The translations under genes and the position numbers were made by a program. From the NCBI GenBank assembly GCA_002839995.1, contig PGZC01000004.1, positions 62,001 to 126,000 of the forward strand: 64,000 bases of DNA. Direction: 5' to 3'. Source of the stretch: Gammaproteobacteria bacterium HGW-Gammaproteobacteria-4 (GTDB taxonomy: Bacteria; Pseudomonadota; Gammaproteobacteria; Xanthomonadales; Xanthomonadaceae). The notes beneath the pieces were generated by a model that worked only from the letters and a program-made list of their open reading frames with translations, made no database searches and had not been told where the DNA came from. Shown in pieces: positions 35,833 to 43,550 of the stretch (positions are counted from its first letter, which is position 1; every line of letters starts with the position of its first letter).

Positions 35833-36901
35833 GCGACTTCGCCGGTTTGCGCCGCAGCAATGCCCGCCAGGGGACATACCAGACGATGATTGCCAATGCC
35901 AACAGGCCAGGTACCCAGGCGAGAGTCGGTACGGTGCCTTGCTGGACGTTGGTGCGGGTGATGTCGAGCAGGTTGTAATACAGGGTATACACGATCAGCG
36001 CCACCAACATCCGGGCATAACGACCCTGGCGCGGCCGGCTGCGGCTCAGCGGCACCGCCAGCATGGCCAGCAACAGGGCGGACATCGGATTGGCCAGGCG
36101 CCCCTCGAATTCGGCTCGCTCGCGCGGGCCGTTTGCGAAGGCCAGATCGAAGGTGGACATGAGTTTGGGGCGGTCGGCGACCGGTTCGGGTAGCTTGATC
36201 GGCAGACGGATGGCGAACTGCGCGAATTGTGCGAATACATCGCGGCCTTGCGCTGTGCGCTTGAACACACTGGCGTCCTGCAACAGCAGCTCGTGATGGG
36301 TATCGGTGACGTGCGCCACGAATTTGCCCTGGCGCGCTGAAATCACTTGCAGGCCTTCAGCGTTGCGGGTGCGCACGAACACCCCTTGCAACTTGTCCAG
36401 CGAGCCGCTGGTAGTTTCGATGAACACGGTGCGGCCACTGTCGGAGTAGCTGTAAAAGCGGCCCGCCTTGATCCGGTCGATCTCGGAGCTGGCTTCGGCC
36501 TCGGCTTTGAGGGTATATAGCGTGCGATAGGCAAGCGGGCGAATCACCGATGACAGCAGCCCGACCAGAATCGCCAGGATCAGCGCCAGTCGCAACATCG
36601 GCATCACGATCTGCAACTCGCCCATGCCCGCAGCACGCAGTGCGTCCATCTCCGAGTCGTTGTACAGCCGGCCCATGCCAAGCATTACCGCGACGTACAG
36701 TGCGATCGGCAACAGCACTTCCAGCGCGATGCTGGTCTTGAGCAAGGTGAGCGCGGCGATCTGGCCGGCGCTGAGCAGACCCTGGCTGGCATCGGTGAGA
36801 AACACGGTGAGGCTGTAGGTCATGAACACGACCACCAGCACCACACTCACCGCTGCGAATGGGCCGGTGACTTCGCGAATCAGGTAACGGTGGATGATCA
36901 A
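35819..36901 (-). CDS. lptF: LPS export permease LptF
   Basis: A 360-residue paralogue of LptG, from MIIHRYLIREVTGPFAAVSV. The family segment NDSEMDALRAAGMG is intact, a periplasmic domain of ~150 residues follows helix 3, and the C-terminal helices contain ANPMSALLLAMLAVPLSRSRPRQG. It is first in the lptFG operon, divergent from an LptA-like gene across 120 bp, which must hold both promoters. Confidence 0.93.
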   Translation of the reverse strand: MIIHRYLIREVTGPFAAVSVVLVVVFMTYSLTVFLTDASQGLLSAGQIAALTLLKTSIALEVLLPIALYVAVMLGMGRLYNDSEMDALRAAGMGELQIVMPMLRLALILAILVGLLSSVIRPLAYRTLYTLKAEAEASSEIDRIKAGRFYSYSDSGRTVFIETTSGSLDKLQGVFVRTRNAEGLQVISARQGKFVAHVTDTHHELLLQDASVFKRTAQGRDVFAQFAQFAIRLPIKLPEPVADRPKLMSTFDLAFANGPRERAEFEGRLANPMSALLLAMLAVPLSRSRPRQGRYARMLVALIVYTLYYNLLDITRTNVQQGTVPTLAWVPGLLALAIIVWYVPWRALLRRKPAKSHAPD

Positions 36902-37021
36902 ACGCGAGGGCTCCGGAAGGGTGTTGCGGCCATCATGGCCAGTGTCCGGCGGGCACTGCGCCGGACACTGCTATGATCGTCGCATCTGGCTGTGGGTTCA
37001 ATGGACTTTGGAGTCTTGGTG

Positions 37022-37567
37022 ATGAAGGGATACAGCGTGCCTGCCGTTTTGTGGTCGATGTTGCTGGCAATGCCGCTCGTTGCCCACGCGACCAGGTTCA
37101 CCTTGCCGTCCGAGCGGCCGATCGTGGTTCGCGCCGATTCGGTGGCCAACGACCCGGAACAGAACATCACGCGATTGCATGGCCACTTTTCCATCGAGGG
37201 CTCCGACTGGCCGATGCAGGCCGACGATGCCGCTGTGTACGGGCCGCTGGAAAATCCGACCCGTGTTCTGGTGACCGGAAAGCCGGCGCGCATCTGGGTC
37301 AAGAACAACGGCATCGAGCGTGATGTGATGGCCGAAGCCGACGAGATCGAGTATACGCGCGGCCTGGAAGTGTTGCGATTGCGCGGCAACGCGCGCCTGG
37401 TGCAGGGCGGAAGACGTTCGTTGGCCGGCGAGTATTTCGAATACGACCTGAAGTCCGAGAAAGTGAGCCAGGGCGGCCCGGTGCGGATCAGCATCCTGCC
37501 GTCGAAGCCGAAGTCCGATGACGCTGAAGCGGATGCTTCTGCGTTACCCGAGCAACAATCGCGATAG
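37022..37567 (+). CDS. LptA/OstA-like periplasmic protein
   Basis: About 181 residues from ATG 37022 with a signal peptide (MKGYSVPAVLWSMLLAMPLVAHA); ATG 37001 is the alternative. The mature part has the OstA/LptA beta-jellyroll pattern: IVVRADSVANDPEQNITRLHG, MQADDAAVYGPLEN, EADEIEYTRGLEVLRLRGNARL and SLAGEYFEYDLKSEKV. LptA forms the LPS bridge across the periplasm. It is isolated from lptB/lptC genes here but divergent from lptFG, so it may be lptA itself or a second copy. The C-terminal tail is Asp/Glu/Ser-rich and disordered. Confidence 0.75.
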   Translation: MKGYSVPAVLWSMLLAMPLVAHATRFTLPSERPIVVRADSVANDPEQNITRLHGHFSIEGSDWPMQADDAAVYGPLENPTRVLVTGKPARIWVKNNGIERDVMAEADEIEYTRGLEVLRLRGNARLVQGGRRSLAGEYFEYDLKSEKVSQGGPVRISILPSKPKSDDAEADASALPEQQSR

Positions 37568-37612
37568 TCGCGTTGTCGGATCCGACCTGCCTCAGACAGA
37601 ACGTGTGGCGGG

Positions 37613-37650
37613 TGTAGGTCGGCTCAAGCCGCACAGCGGCGGAGCCGACA
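37613..37650. repeat. Dispersed hairpin repeat GTAGGTCGGCTCAA
   Basis: TGTAGGTCGGCTCAAGCCGC with the mirrored half GCGGCGGAGCCGACA. Same family as the 38-bp perfect inverted repeat at 43124-43216 and degenerate copies at 23429-23466 and ~39350-39380. It lies between convergent genes and may act as a terminator. Confidence 0.75.
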
Positions 37651-37663
37651 ACGAACGTGTACC

Positions 37664-39184
37664 TCAGGCAGCCTCGGCCTGCGCCTTGCGCGGGCCATTG
37701 CGCAGCGCGTCACGCACTTGCGCGATCACCAGATCCACTTCGGCCGACGTGACGGCGAAATGCGGGGTGAAGCGCAACGAGTTGGCGCCGCCATGGATCA
37801 CGCCGATGCCGCGCTCGCGCAGATATTCTTCGGTGGAGCCGGTGCCGTAGCACTTGAACGCGTCGGAAAGCTCGCACGAGAACAGCAGGCCGGTGCCCTG
37901 TACCTTGGTGATCAAGCCGCCGAGATCGGCTTTCAACGCATTGAGCTTGTCGACGAACTCGGCGCCGCGCTCGCGGATGTTTGCGCGCAGTTCGGGCGTG
38001 ATGCCTTCGAGTACCGCTACCGCCACATCCATCGCGCGCGGGTTGGTGGTCATGGTGTTGCCATACACGCCTTTGCGATAGAGCCCGGTGGCACGCTCGT
38101 TGACGGCCAGCACCGACAACGGGTATTGACCGGCGTTGAGCGCCTTGGAGTAGGTTTCCATGTCCGGTGGCTCCACCGCCTCGAAGCCCGGGTAGTCGAT
38201 GATCGACAATACGCCGTGCGCGCGCAGACCGGCCTGGATCGAATCGACCAGCAGCAAGGTCCCGTGTTCGCGCGTGAGCTTGCGCGCAGCGGCGTAGAAC
38301 TCCGGTGTGACCTGACGGCCCGGATCGCCTTCGCCCATCACCGGCTCCAGGAACATCGCCTCGATATACCAGCCATTGGCATCCGCATCGACGAAGGCTT
38401 GCTGCAATTGCTCCACCGAATACGGTTCGATGGTGATCAGTTGCGGCTCGTGGTGTTTCCAACTCGCGAGATGCTTGGCATAGGTGGGACGGGTCGAATC
38501 CGAATACAGCGCCGGCAGTTCGGTGCGGCCGTGAAAAGCGCCCTTTACCGCGATCCGTTTGACCTTTTTGCCGGCGTGCCGACCGCCTGGGTCGGTGTGC
38601 AGCTTGGTGTTGACGTCGGCGATGCGGCCTGCCAGCGATACCGATTCGGAGCCGGAATTCAGGCACATGAAATTCGCATAGGGACAGCCGCCGCGGCTGC
38701 GGCCAAGCTCGCGGCGCAGCGCGCGTTCCAGACGCAGTTGCGACAGGTTCGCGGTCATCACGTTGGCCATCACCTGCGGTCGGCACATGGCCTGCATCAC
38801 GGCAGCCGGAGTGTGGCCCGCGCCGAGCATGCCGTAGCCGCCGTTGTCATGGATCACCGCGCCCTTGAGGGTGACGATCCACGGCCCGCGCGCGGCCAGC
38901 GCGACATAGGGATTCACGGCGTCATCGGGATAAAAATTGACGAAGCCGGCCTGCACGGCGGCAACCTGGGTTGCCTCGTCGGCGCGCAGGATGTCCTCGA
39001 ACTCGCCGCCGGACAATGCCTGGAACTGTTCCAGCGCGGCGTCGATGGCCTCGACCAGTTCGGGAAACCGAGTCGCCATGTGTTCGAGCGTCGCATCATC
39101 CAGGCCGCGCGTGCGGGCAGCGCCGCCATAGCCGCGTAGCGTGGCAAGTTTGCTCAAAACCGACGGCGAGGTGTGCTGGCTCAT
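37664..39184 (-). CDS. Class III PLP aminotransferase
   Basis: A 506-residue enzyme of the acetylornithine/GABA aminotransferase fold type I subgroup. Features are MCLNSGSESVSLAGRIADVN, AFHGRTELPALYSDSTRP, an Asp in LLLVDSIQAGLRAHG that contacts the PLP ring, the Schiff-base Lys in ETYSKALNAGQYPLSVLAV, and GNTMTTNPRAMDVAVAV. It is longer than ordinary members (~400-450), with a ~60-residue N-terminal extension. Single gene with no partners, so the substrate is undetermined. Starts at ATG 39184 behind an AT-rich stretch (39260-39300) that could hold its promoter. Confidence 0.82.
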   Translation of the reverse strand: MSQHTSPSVLSKLATLRGYGGAARTRGLDDATLEHMATRFPELVEAIDAALEQFQALSGGEFEDILRADEATQVAAVQAGFVNFYPDDAVNPYVALAARGPWIVTLKGAVIHDNGGYGMLGAGHTPAAVMQAMCRPQVMANVMTANLSQLRLERALRRELGRSRGGCPYANFMCLNSGSESVSLAGRIADVNTKLHTDPGGRHAGKKVKRIAVKGAFHGRTELPALYSDSTRPTYAKHLASWKHHEPQLITIEPYSVEQLQQAFVDADANGWYIEAMFLEPVMGEGDPGRQVTPEFYAAARKLTREHGTLLLVDSIQAGLRAHGVLSIIDYPGFEAVEPPDMETYSKALNAGQYPLSVLAVNERATGLYRKGVYGNTMTTNPRAMDVAVAVLEGITPELRANIRERGAEFVDKLNALKADLGGLITKVQGTGLLFSCELSDAFKCYGTGSTEEYLRERGIGVIHGGANSLRFTPHFAVTSAEVDLVIAQVRDALRNGPRKAQAEAA

Positions 39185-39560
39185 GCTGGGTCTCCCGAAT
39201 CAATGGCGGTACGCGGGGCTTGCGGTGCGCTGCGTGTTGCTAGCGCAGGGCCGCACAAACAATTGAAAAACAGTAAGTTATGGCAATAATACCATGCGTT
39301 GGGCGTGCGCATAACCCCTCCATTCAGAGATGGAGGGCGCTTTGGTTTTGTCGGTCGACTCACGCGCAGCGGAGCCGACACCAATAACCCGGTGCGCAAC
39401 TGGTCGGCAAATCGACCTGTCGTCGTTGCGTGCGCGCCGTTGTAGCCCGGATTAGCGCGCAGCGCGTAATCCGGGGGCTCGAGCAAATCACCTCACGATG
39501 ACAGCTCGCGACTCGACGCCCAGTCACGATGGAGCTTGTCGCCGCGGCCGGCAAAACACG
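39185..39560. other. Intergenic region with promoter-like AT island and two repeat families
   Basis: No gene visible. 39255-39300 is the most AT-rich stretch nearby and lies upstream of the aminotransferase. A CCCTCCA/TGGAGGG hairpin followed by a T-rich tract is at 39316-39350, a degenerate GTCGGCTC-family repeat at 39350-39380, and a GTAGCCCGG-family hairpin at 39442-39475. Confidence 0.6.
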
Positions 39561-39968
39561 TCACAACAAATCGCCGCCGGCGGAAAGCTGGCTTTCCATG
39601 CGGTCGCCGACGCCGCCAATCTCCAGAATCAAACGGTCGATCTCGGCGGCAGTGAGAATCGCGTAAGGTCGGTTTTCGCATAAATGCAGGTAGGGCACGC
39701 CATCGAGCTCGCTTACCGCCAGGTAGCCGGTGTGGCTTTCCCAGTTGAAGCGCAACGCGCGCTTGGCGTCCATGCCGGTGATCGGCGCAACGGCCGTGCT
39801 GAAACGCAGGTAGTGACGGCCATCCTCGTCTTCGATCTCGGACAGGAACAGGCTCTGGTGGCGTTGTCCTTCTTGCAGCGAAAGCTCCACGCACAACAGG
39901 TAAGGTTCGTTGGTGGTAAGCCGGTAGTTGTTGGCTACGTGGCTGCGGATCTGTTCGAAGGTGCGCAT
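39561..39968 (-). CDS. Hypothetical protein, possibly YbjN/type III chaperone-like fold
   Basis: A 135-residue soluble acidic protein with no signal. It reads MRTFEQIRSHVANNYRL, then alternating beta-like segments (YLLCVELSL, HQSLFLSEIEDEDGRHYLRF, TGYLAVSELDGVPYLHLCEN) and a C-terminal helix AAEIDRLILEIGGVGDRME. The alpha-beta-alpha layout and length resemble YbjN or CesT-type chaperone folds, but I see no definite motif. It is flanked by repeats on both sides. Function unknown. Confidence 0.6.
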   Translation of the reverse strand: MRTFEQIRSHVANNYRLTTNEPYLLCVELSLQEGQRHQSLFLSEIEDEDGRHYLRFSTAVAPITGMDAKRALRFNWESHTGYLAVSELDGVPYLHLCENRPYAILTAAEIDRLILEIGGVGDRMESQLSAGGDLL

Positions 39969-40109
39969 ACGGGGCTCGTAACGGGTGTTGTGGATGGTTC
40001 AGTGTAACGCTTCGCTGCGGCATGAACCGAGCGCTTTTGTTTCCGGCCGGTGCGGGTGGGAGCGGGCGAGCAGGCGAACAGCCCTGCGCAAGCTTCGCGC
40101 GCAAGGCGT

Positions 40110-40249
40110 GTAGCCCGGGTAGAGGCCGCAAGGCCGAAACCCGGGATTGCGCACCTCCACGCCGTCCCGGGTTTCGCCGCTGCGCGGCTCTACCCGGGCT
40201 ACCAAACATGCCGGTGTAGCCCGGGTTGGCGCGTAGCGCGTAACCCGGG
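40110..40249. repeat. Cluster of three GTAGCCCGGG-family hairpins
   Basis: Copies at 40110-40145 (plus), 40166-40202 (minus) and 40216-40249 (plus). The first two face each other, like a BIME. The 464-bp gap 39969-40432 shows no gene besides these. Confidence 0.8.
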
Positions 40250-40432
40250 AGTCCGCGACCATCACAACCGCATCGCCTGCGACGCCGCCCTATGACTGAC
40301 CGAGCGCAGCGTCAGGGCGTAGCCCCGCGTAAACGCGCAGCGGTCGAAGGCATGGCCAGCGCAGCTTGCGCTGTAGCGAAGGGAGGCATCCGTCTGGGCG
40401 AAGCGTCAGGAGTACACGATAGACTGACGCCC

Positions 40433-40780
40433 ATGGCGAACCCGTCGGCCAATGAAATCGCGATCGTGGCTGCCTTGCGCCGGCTCAAACGCGGCGAGGT
40501 GGTGGCCTATGGCGAGGTGGCGCGGCGCGCTGGCTTGCCGGGCAGGGCGCGGCTGGTAGCGCGCGTGTTGGCCCACGCGTCCGTCGATGACCTTCCCTGG
40601 TACCGGGTGCTGCGCGCCGATGGCCGTATCGCCTTCGCGCCGGGTTCCGCGGAATTTGTCGAACAGGTGCGGCGACTGCATGCCGAGGGCGTGAGCGTGT
40701 CGGACGGACGCGTCGGCACTGCGCTGGTGCGCAATTCGCTCGACGCGTTGCTGTGGGCGCCGCCGCCGTCCGCCGGCTGA
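40433..40780 (+). CDS. atl: Alkyltransferase-like protein (MGMT-type DNA-binding domain without active Cys)
   Basis: A 115-residue protein equal to the DNA-binding domain of O6-alkylguanine transferase. The helix-turn-helix part GEVVAYGEVARRAGLPGRAR is present. Where MGMT has PCHRV with the acceptor Cys, this reads PWYRVL, the Trp substitution that defines ATL proteins. ATLs recognise O6-alkylguanine and hand it to nucleotide excision repair. The start MANPSANEIAIVAALRRL at 40433 is chosen; upstream in-frame sequence is repeat-derived. Confidence 0.88.
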   Translation: MANPSANEIAIVAALRRLKRGEVVAYGEVARRAGLPGRARLVARVLAHASVDDLPWYRVLRADGRIAFAPGSAEFVEQVRRLHAEGVSVSDGRVGTALVRNSLDALLWAPPPSAG

Positions 40781-40842
40781 CCGGTCATGTGCGATCGTCT
40801 CTCGGGCTATCATGTCGCGCCACCGTCGAAAACAGGTTTCCC

Positions 40843-41508
40843 ATGAATCCACTGCCTCCGATCACTAGCGCGTTGCTCTGGGCCAACGGCATCGTGTTTT
40901 TGCTGCAAAGCGCTATGGGCATGGGCGCATTTTCCGGATTGATGCTGTGGCCGCTGGGCGACTACCCGCTCGGTGGCGGTGAGATGGGCTCGCTGTTTTA
41001 CCCCTGGCAGTTGCTCACCTATGGGTTCTTGCATGCCGGCATCGGGCATGTTTTCTTCAACATGCTGGCGGTGTGGATGTTCGGCGCCTCGCTGGAATAC
41101 ACGTGGGGGCCGCGCCGTTTTCTCACCTACTACCTCACCTGTGTTGCGGGTGCGGGCGTGATCCAGTTGTTGGTGGCCAGTTGGACCACCAGCGCGGGAA
41201 TGCCGCCATATCCCACCCTCGGCGCATCGGGTGGCGTATTCGGCGTGTTGCTGGGCTACGGCATGTTGTTTCCCAAGCGCCAGGTGATGTTGCTGATTCC
41301 ACCGATGCCGATGCAGGCGCGTACGCTGGTGATTCTCTACGGTGCGCTGGCGTTGTTTGCCGGGATGACCGGCAGCCAGCCGGGAATCGCGCATTTCGCG
41401 CATCTGGGCGGCATGTTGTTCGGTTTTGGCCTGATCCAGTACTGGCGCGGACGCTGGCCGTTCGATCGTCGTCGTCGCGGCGGCGGCGGCCCGTGGCGGC
41501 CGCACTGA
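40843..41508 (+). CDS. Rhomboid-family intramembrane serine protease
   Basis: A 221-residue protein with six helices. The catalytic Ser lies in TLGASGGVFGVLLGYG and the catalytic His in FAHLGGMLFGFGL; the upstream HAGIGHVFFNMLAVWMFG with its HxxxN pattern is also conserved. Rhomboids cut membrane proteins within the bilayer. The C-terminal tail is Arg/Gly-rich (RRRRGGGGPW). Downstream is a REP cluster. Confidence 0.88.
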   Translation: MNPLPPITSALLWANGIVFLLQSAMGMGAFSGLMLWPLGDYPLGGGEMGSLFYPWQLLTYGFLHAGIGHVFFNMLAVWMFGASLEYTWGPRRFLTYYLTCVAGAGVIQLLVASWTTSAGMPPYPTLGASGGVFGVLLGYGMLFPKRQVMLLIPPMPMQARTLVILYGALALFAGMTGSQPGIAHFAHLGGMLFGFGLIQYWRGRWPFDRRRRGGGGPWRPH

Positions 41509-41549
41509 TCTGTGGGAGCCGTCCCGCCGGCGAACAATCTTGCGAAAGC

Positions 41550-41668
41550 GTCGCCCACAGGGTGGGCTCCTGCAGGGGGCATTGGCGCTTGTTTGCAGGA
41601 GCCCACCCTGTGGGCGACGGTCACGCGATAACGTCGCATCGGGTTGCCCACGGGGTGGGCTCCTACAG
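41550..41668. repeat. REP-like cluster upstream of rpsF
   Basis: Copies at 41550-41575 (minus), 41594-41618 (plus) and 41643-41668 (minus). Here two copies have CTGCAG in place of CTACAG in the flank. Spacer between the first two ends in GCGCTTGTTT. Confidence 0.83.
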
Positions 41669-41743
41669 ACAGGCTTCACGGTCGGCATCCCTCGTGACTT
41701 TTTGCGGCCTCAACCCGATGGGATACACAAGGGCTTGAATTAC

Positions 41744-41845
41744 TGGCATAATGCCCGGCTCGCGATTGCTCGCGAGCACTTGCCCCACCGCATGCATCGG
41801 GTATGACGGGGGGCTGCGGCGTCGGCGCGGTACGTGCCGGCCGCA
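41744..41845 (+). promoter_or_regulatory. rpsF promoter (extended -10) and leader hairpin
   Basis: TGGCATAAT at 41744-41752 is an extended -10 (TGn plus CATAAT); no good -35 is seen. The leader forms a two-part hairpin: TGCGGC (41815-41820) with GCCGCA (41840-41845), and CGGC (41823-41826) with GCCG (41836-41839), separated by a GT bulge. It ends just before the AAGGAG ribosome-binding site. S6:S18 complexes are known to bind rpsF leaders in other bacteria; such regulation here is inference. Confidence 0.45.
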
Positions 41846-41861
41846 TCCACAAGGAGTTTCC

Positions 41862-42287
41862 ATGCGTCACTATGAAGTCGTATTCATGGTTCACCCGGAT
41901 CAGAGCGAGCAGGTGCCGGCCATGATCGAGCGCTACAAGGCGCTGATCGAAGGCGACAAGGGCACGATCCACCGCCTGGAAGATTGGGGCCGTCGGCAAC
42001 TGGCTTACCCGATCGAGAATCTGGTCAAGGCCCATTACGTGCTGATGAACGTCGAAGTGACCCAGCACGCGCTCAACGAGCTCGTCGATGGGTTCCGTTT
42101 CAACGACGCCGTGCTGCGCCACCTGGTGATCAAGCGCGAGAGCCCGGATACCGAGCAATCCCTGATCATGAAGACCAAGGACGAGAAGGGCGATCGTCGT
42201 CGTCGCGATGACGACAGCGATTCCGATGTGGGCGGCAAGAGCGACGATGTCGTTGTCGATGCCGTCGAAAGCACCGAAGCCGTCTGA
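41862..42287 (+). CDS. rpsF: 30S ribosomal protein S6
   Basis: A 141-residue S6, starting [18 protein letters not shown]. The core ~100 residues form the S6 fold, including [15 protein letters not shown] and AHYVLMNVE. The C-terminal tail of ~40 residues is highly charged ([15 protein letters not shown]), longer than in E. coli and disordered. S6 pairs with S18 at the 30S platform. AAGGAG precedes the start. First in rpsF-rpsR-rplI. Confidence 0.96.
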   Translation: MRHYEVVFMVHPDQSEQVPAMIERYKALIEGDKGTIHRLEDWGRRQLAYPIENLVKAHYVLMNVEVTQHALNELVDGFRFNDAVLRHLVIKRESPDTEQSLIMKTKDEKGDRRRRDDDSDSDVGGKSDDVVVDAVESTEAV

Positions 42288-42307
42288 CCCCTTCCCGGAG
42301 AACACCC

Positions 42308-42538
42308 ATGTCCAAGTTTTTTCGTCGTCGCAAGTTCTGCAAGTTCACCGCCGAGGGCGTAACCGAGATCGATTACAAGGATCTCGCCACGCTGCGTCAG
42401 TACGTCAGCGAAACCGGCAAGATCGTGCCGAGCCGGATCACCGGCACCAAGGCCAAGTATCAGCGCCAGTTGTCGATTGCCATCAAGCGCGCCCGTTTCC
42501 TGTCGCTGATTCCCTACTGCGACAACCACGACAACTGA
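42308..42538 (+). CDS. rpsR: 30S ribosomal protein S18
   Basis: A 76-residue S18 with the standard [11 protein letters not shown] start, [19 protein letters not shown] and the basic segment [20 protein letters not shown]. It binds S6 and the central domain of 16S rRNA. It lies 20 nt after rpsF. Confidence 0.97.
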   Translation: MSKFFRRRKFCKFTAEGVTEIDYKDLATLRQYVSETGKIVPSRITGTKAKYQRQLSIAIKRARFLSLIPYCDNHDN

Positions 42539-42637
42539 TCGTCCGCGGCGCCTCGCGCGCCGCCGGTCACCCCGTCCGTTCGGACAGCCATCGCGTTGCC
42601 GGGCCCGTGGCCCTGCTAACGAATACGGAGTAACACC

Positions 42638-43087
42638 ATGGATCTGATTCTTCTGCAAAAAGTGCAAAATCTCGGCAATCTGGGCGACAAGGTCAGCGTC
42701 AAGCCGGGCTACGGCCGCAACTACCTGGTGCCCTACGGCAAGGCCGTGCCGGCGACGGCCGCCAACCTGGCCGATTTCGAGCAGCGCCGCGCCGAGTTCG
42801 AGGCCAAAGCCAATGCCGTTCTGGCCGAGGCGCAGGCCCGCAAGGCCAAGCTCGAAGGCGGTTCGGTCACGATCAAGGCCAATGCTTCCGCCGAGGGCAA
42901 GCTGTTCGGTTCGGTCAGCACCCGCGACATCGCCGAGGCGTTCACCGCCGCCGGCCTGCCGCTGGAAAAGAGCGAAGTCGTGATGGGCGAGGGCCCGCTG
43001 CGCCGTACCGGCGAGTTCGACGTGCAGGTGGTATTGCATGCCGATGTCGAGCTGATGGTCAAGGTGGTCGTGCAGCCCGAAGCCTGA
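42638..43087 (+). CDS. rplI: 50S ribosomal protein L9
   Basis: A 149-residue L9. The N-terminal domain starts [19 protein letters not shown] with [18 protein letters not shown] long connecting helix ([19 protein letters not shown]) and the C-terminal RNA-binding domain ([20 protein letters not shown]) follow. Last gene of the ribosomal operon; a 38-bp inverted repeat and a terminator hairpin come after. Confidence 0.97.
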   Translation: MDLILLQKVQNLGNLGDKVSVKPGYGRNYLVPYGKAVPATAANLADFEQRRAEFEAKANAVLAEAQARKAKLEGGSVTIKANASAEGKLFGSVSTRDIAEAFTAAGLPLEKSEVVMGEGPLRRTGEFDVQVVLHADVELMVKVVVQPEA

Positions 43088-43123
43088 TCTCCGGTCTGCC
43101 GGGAATGACGCTTACTTTAGCGT

Positions 43124-43216
43124 CGTAGGTCGGCTCAAACGCCGCAGGCGTGGAGCCGACAGAATTTGCCGGTTAGCGTGTCGGCTCCACGCCTGCGGCG
43201 TTTGAGCCGACCTACG
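43124..43216. repeat. Perfect 38-bp inverted repeat
   Basis: Arm 43124-43161, beginning CGTAGGTCGGCTCAAACGCC, is the exact reverse complement of 43179-43216, with a 17-bp spacer. The arms are copies of the GTAGGTCGGCTC repeat family, each itself partly palindromic. Confidence 0.92.
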
Positions 43217-43255
43217 TGTCCCAAGGCGGTGCCTTCGGGTCCGACAGCTTGCAAG

Positions 43256-43281
43256 CCAAAGGCGCCTTCGGGCGCCTTTGG
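43256..43281 (+). terminator. Terminator-like hairpin after the ribosomal operon
   Basis: CCAAAGGCGCC and GGCGCCTTTGG form an 11-bp stem with a TTCG tetraloop, followed by a weak T-rich tract TGTTTGT. No gene is visible in 43282-43550; the region just before the TonB receptor contains TTGCCC and TATGGT hexamers that could be its promoter. Confidence 0.75.
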
Positions 43282-43550
43282 TGTTTGTGGGGCATGGTTT
43301 CGGGGTGCCAGGGTGCGCTTCTTAGGTGGCAACACCCGCGTTGTCGTGATGCTGCAATGCAACTGTCACATTGCCCGGATACGCTGTTAAACTATGGTTA
43401 ACCAAAGTCGCCTCGCGGGGAACGTGCAAGGTGGCTTCAGGGGGTCGCATCGAACTGTCACTGGCATTGAGCGGGCTTGGCGCCGGCTCGTTCGAGGCAT
43501 AACCATTGTTTGGCCAACGCATCGTTACGCAACCAAAGAAGGGTAGAGAA

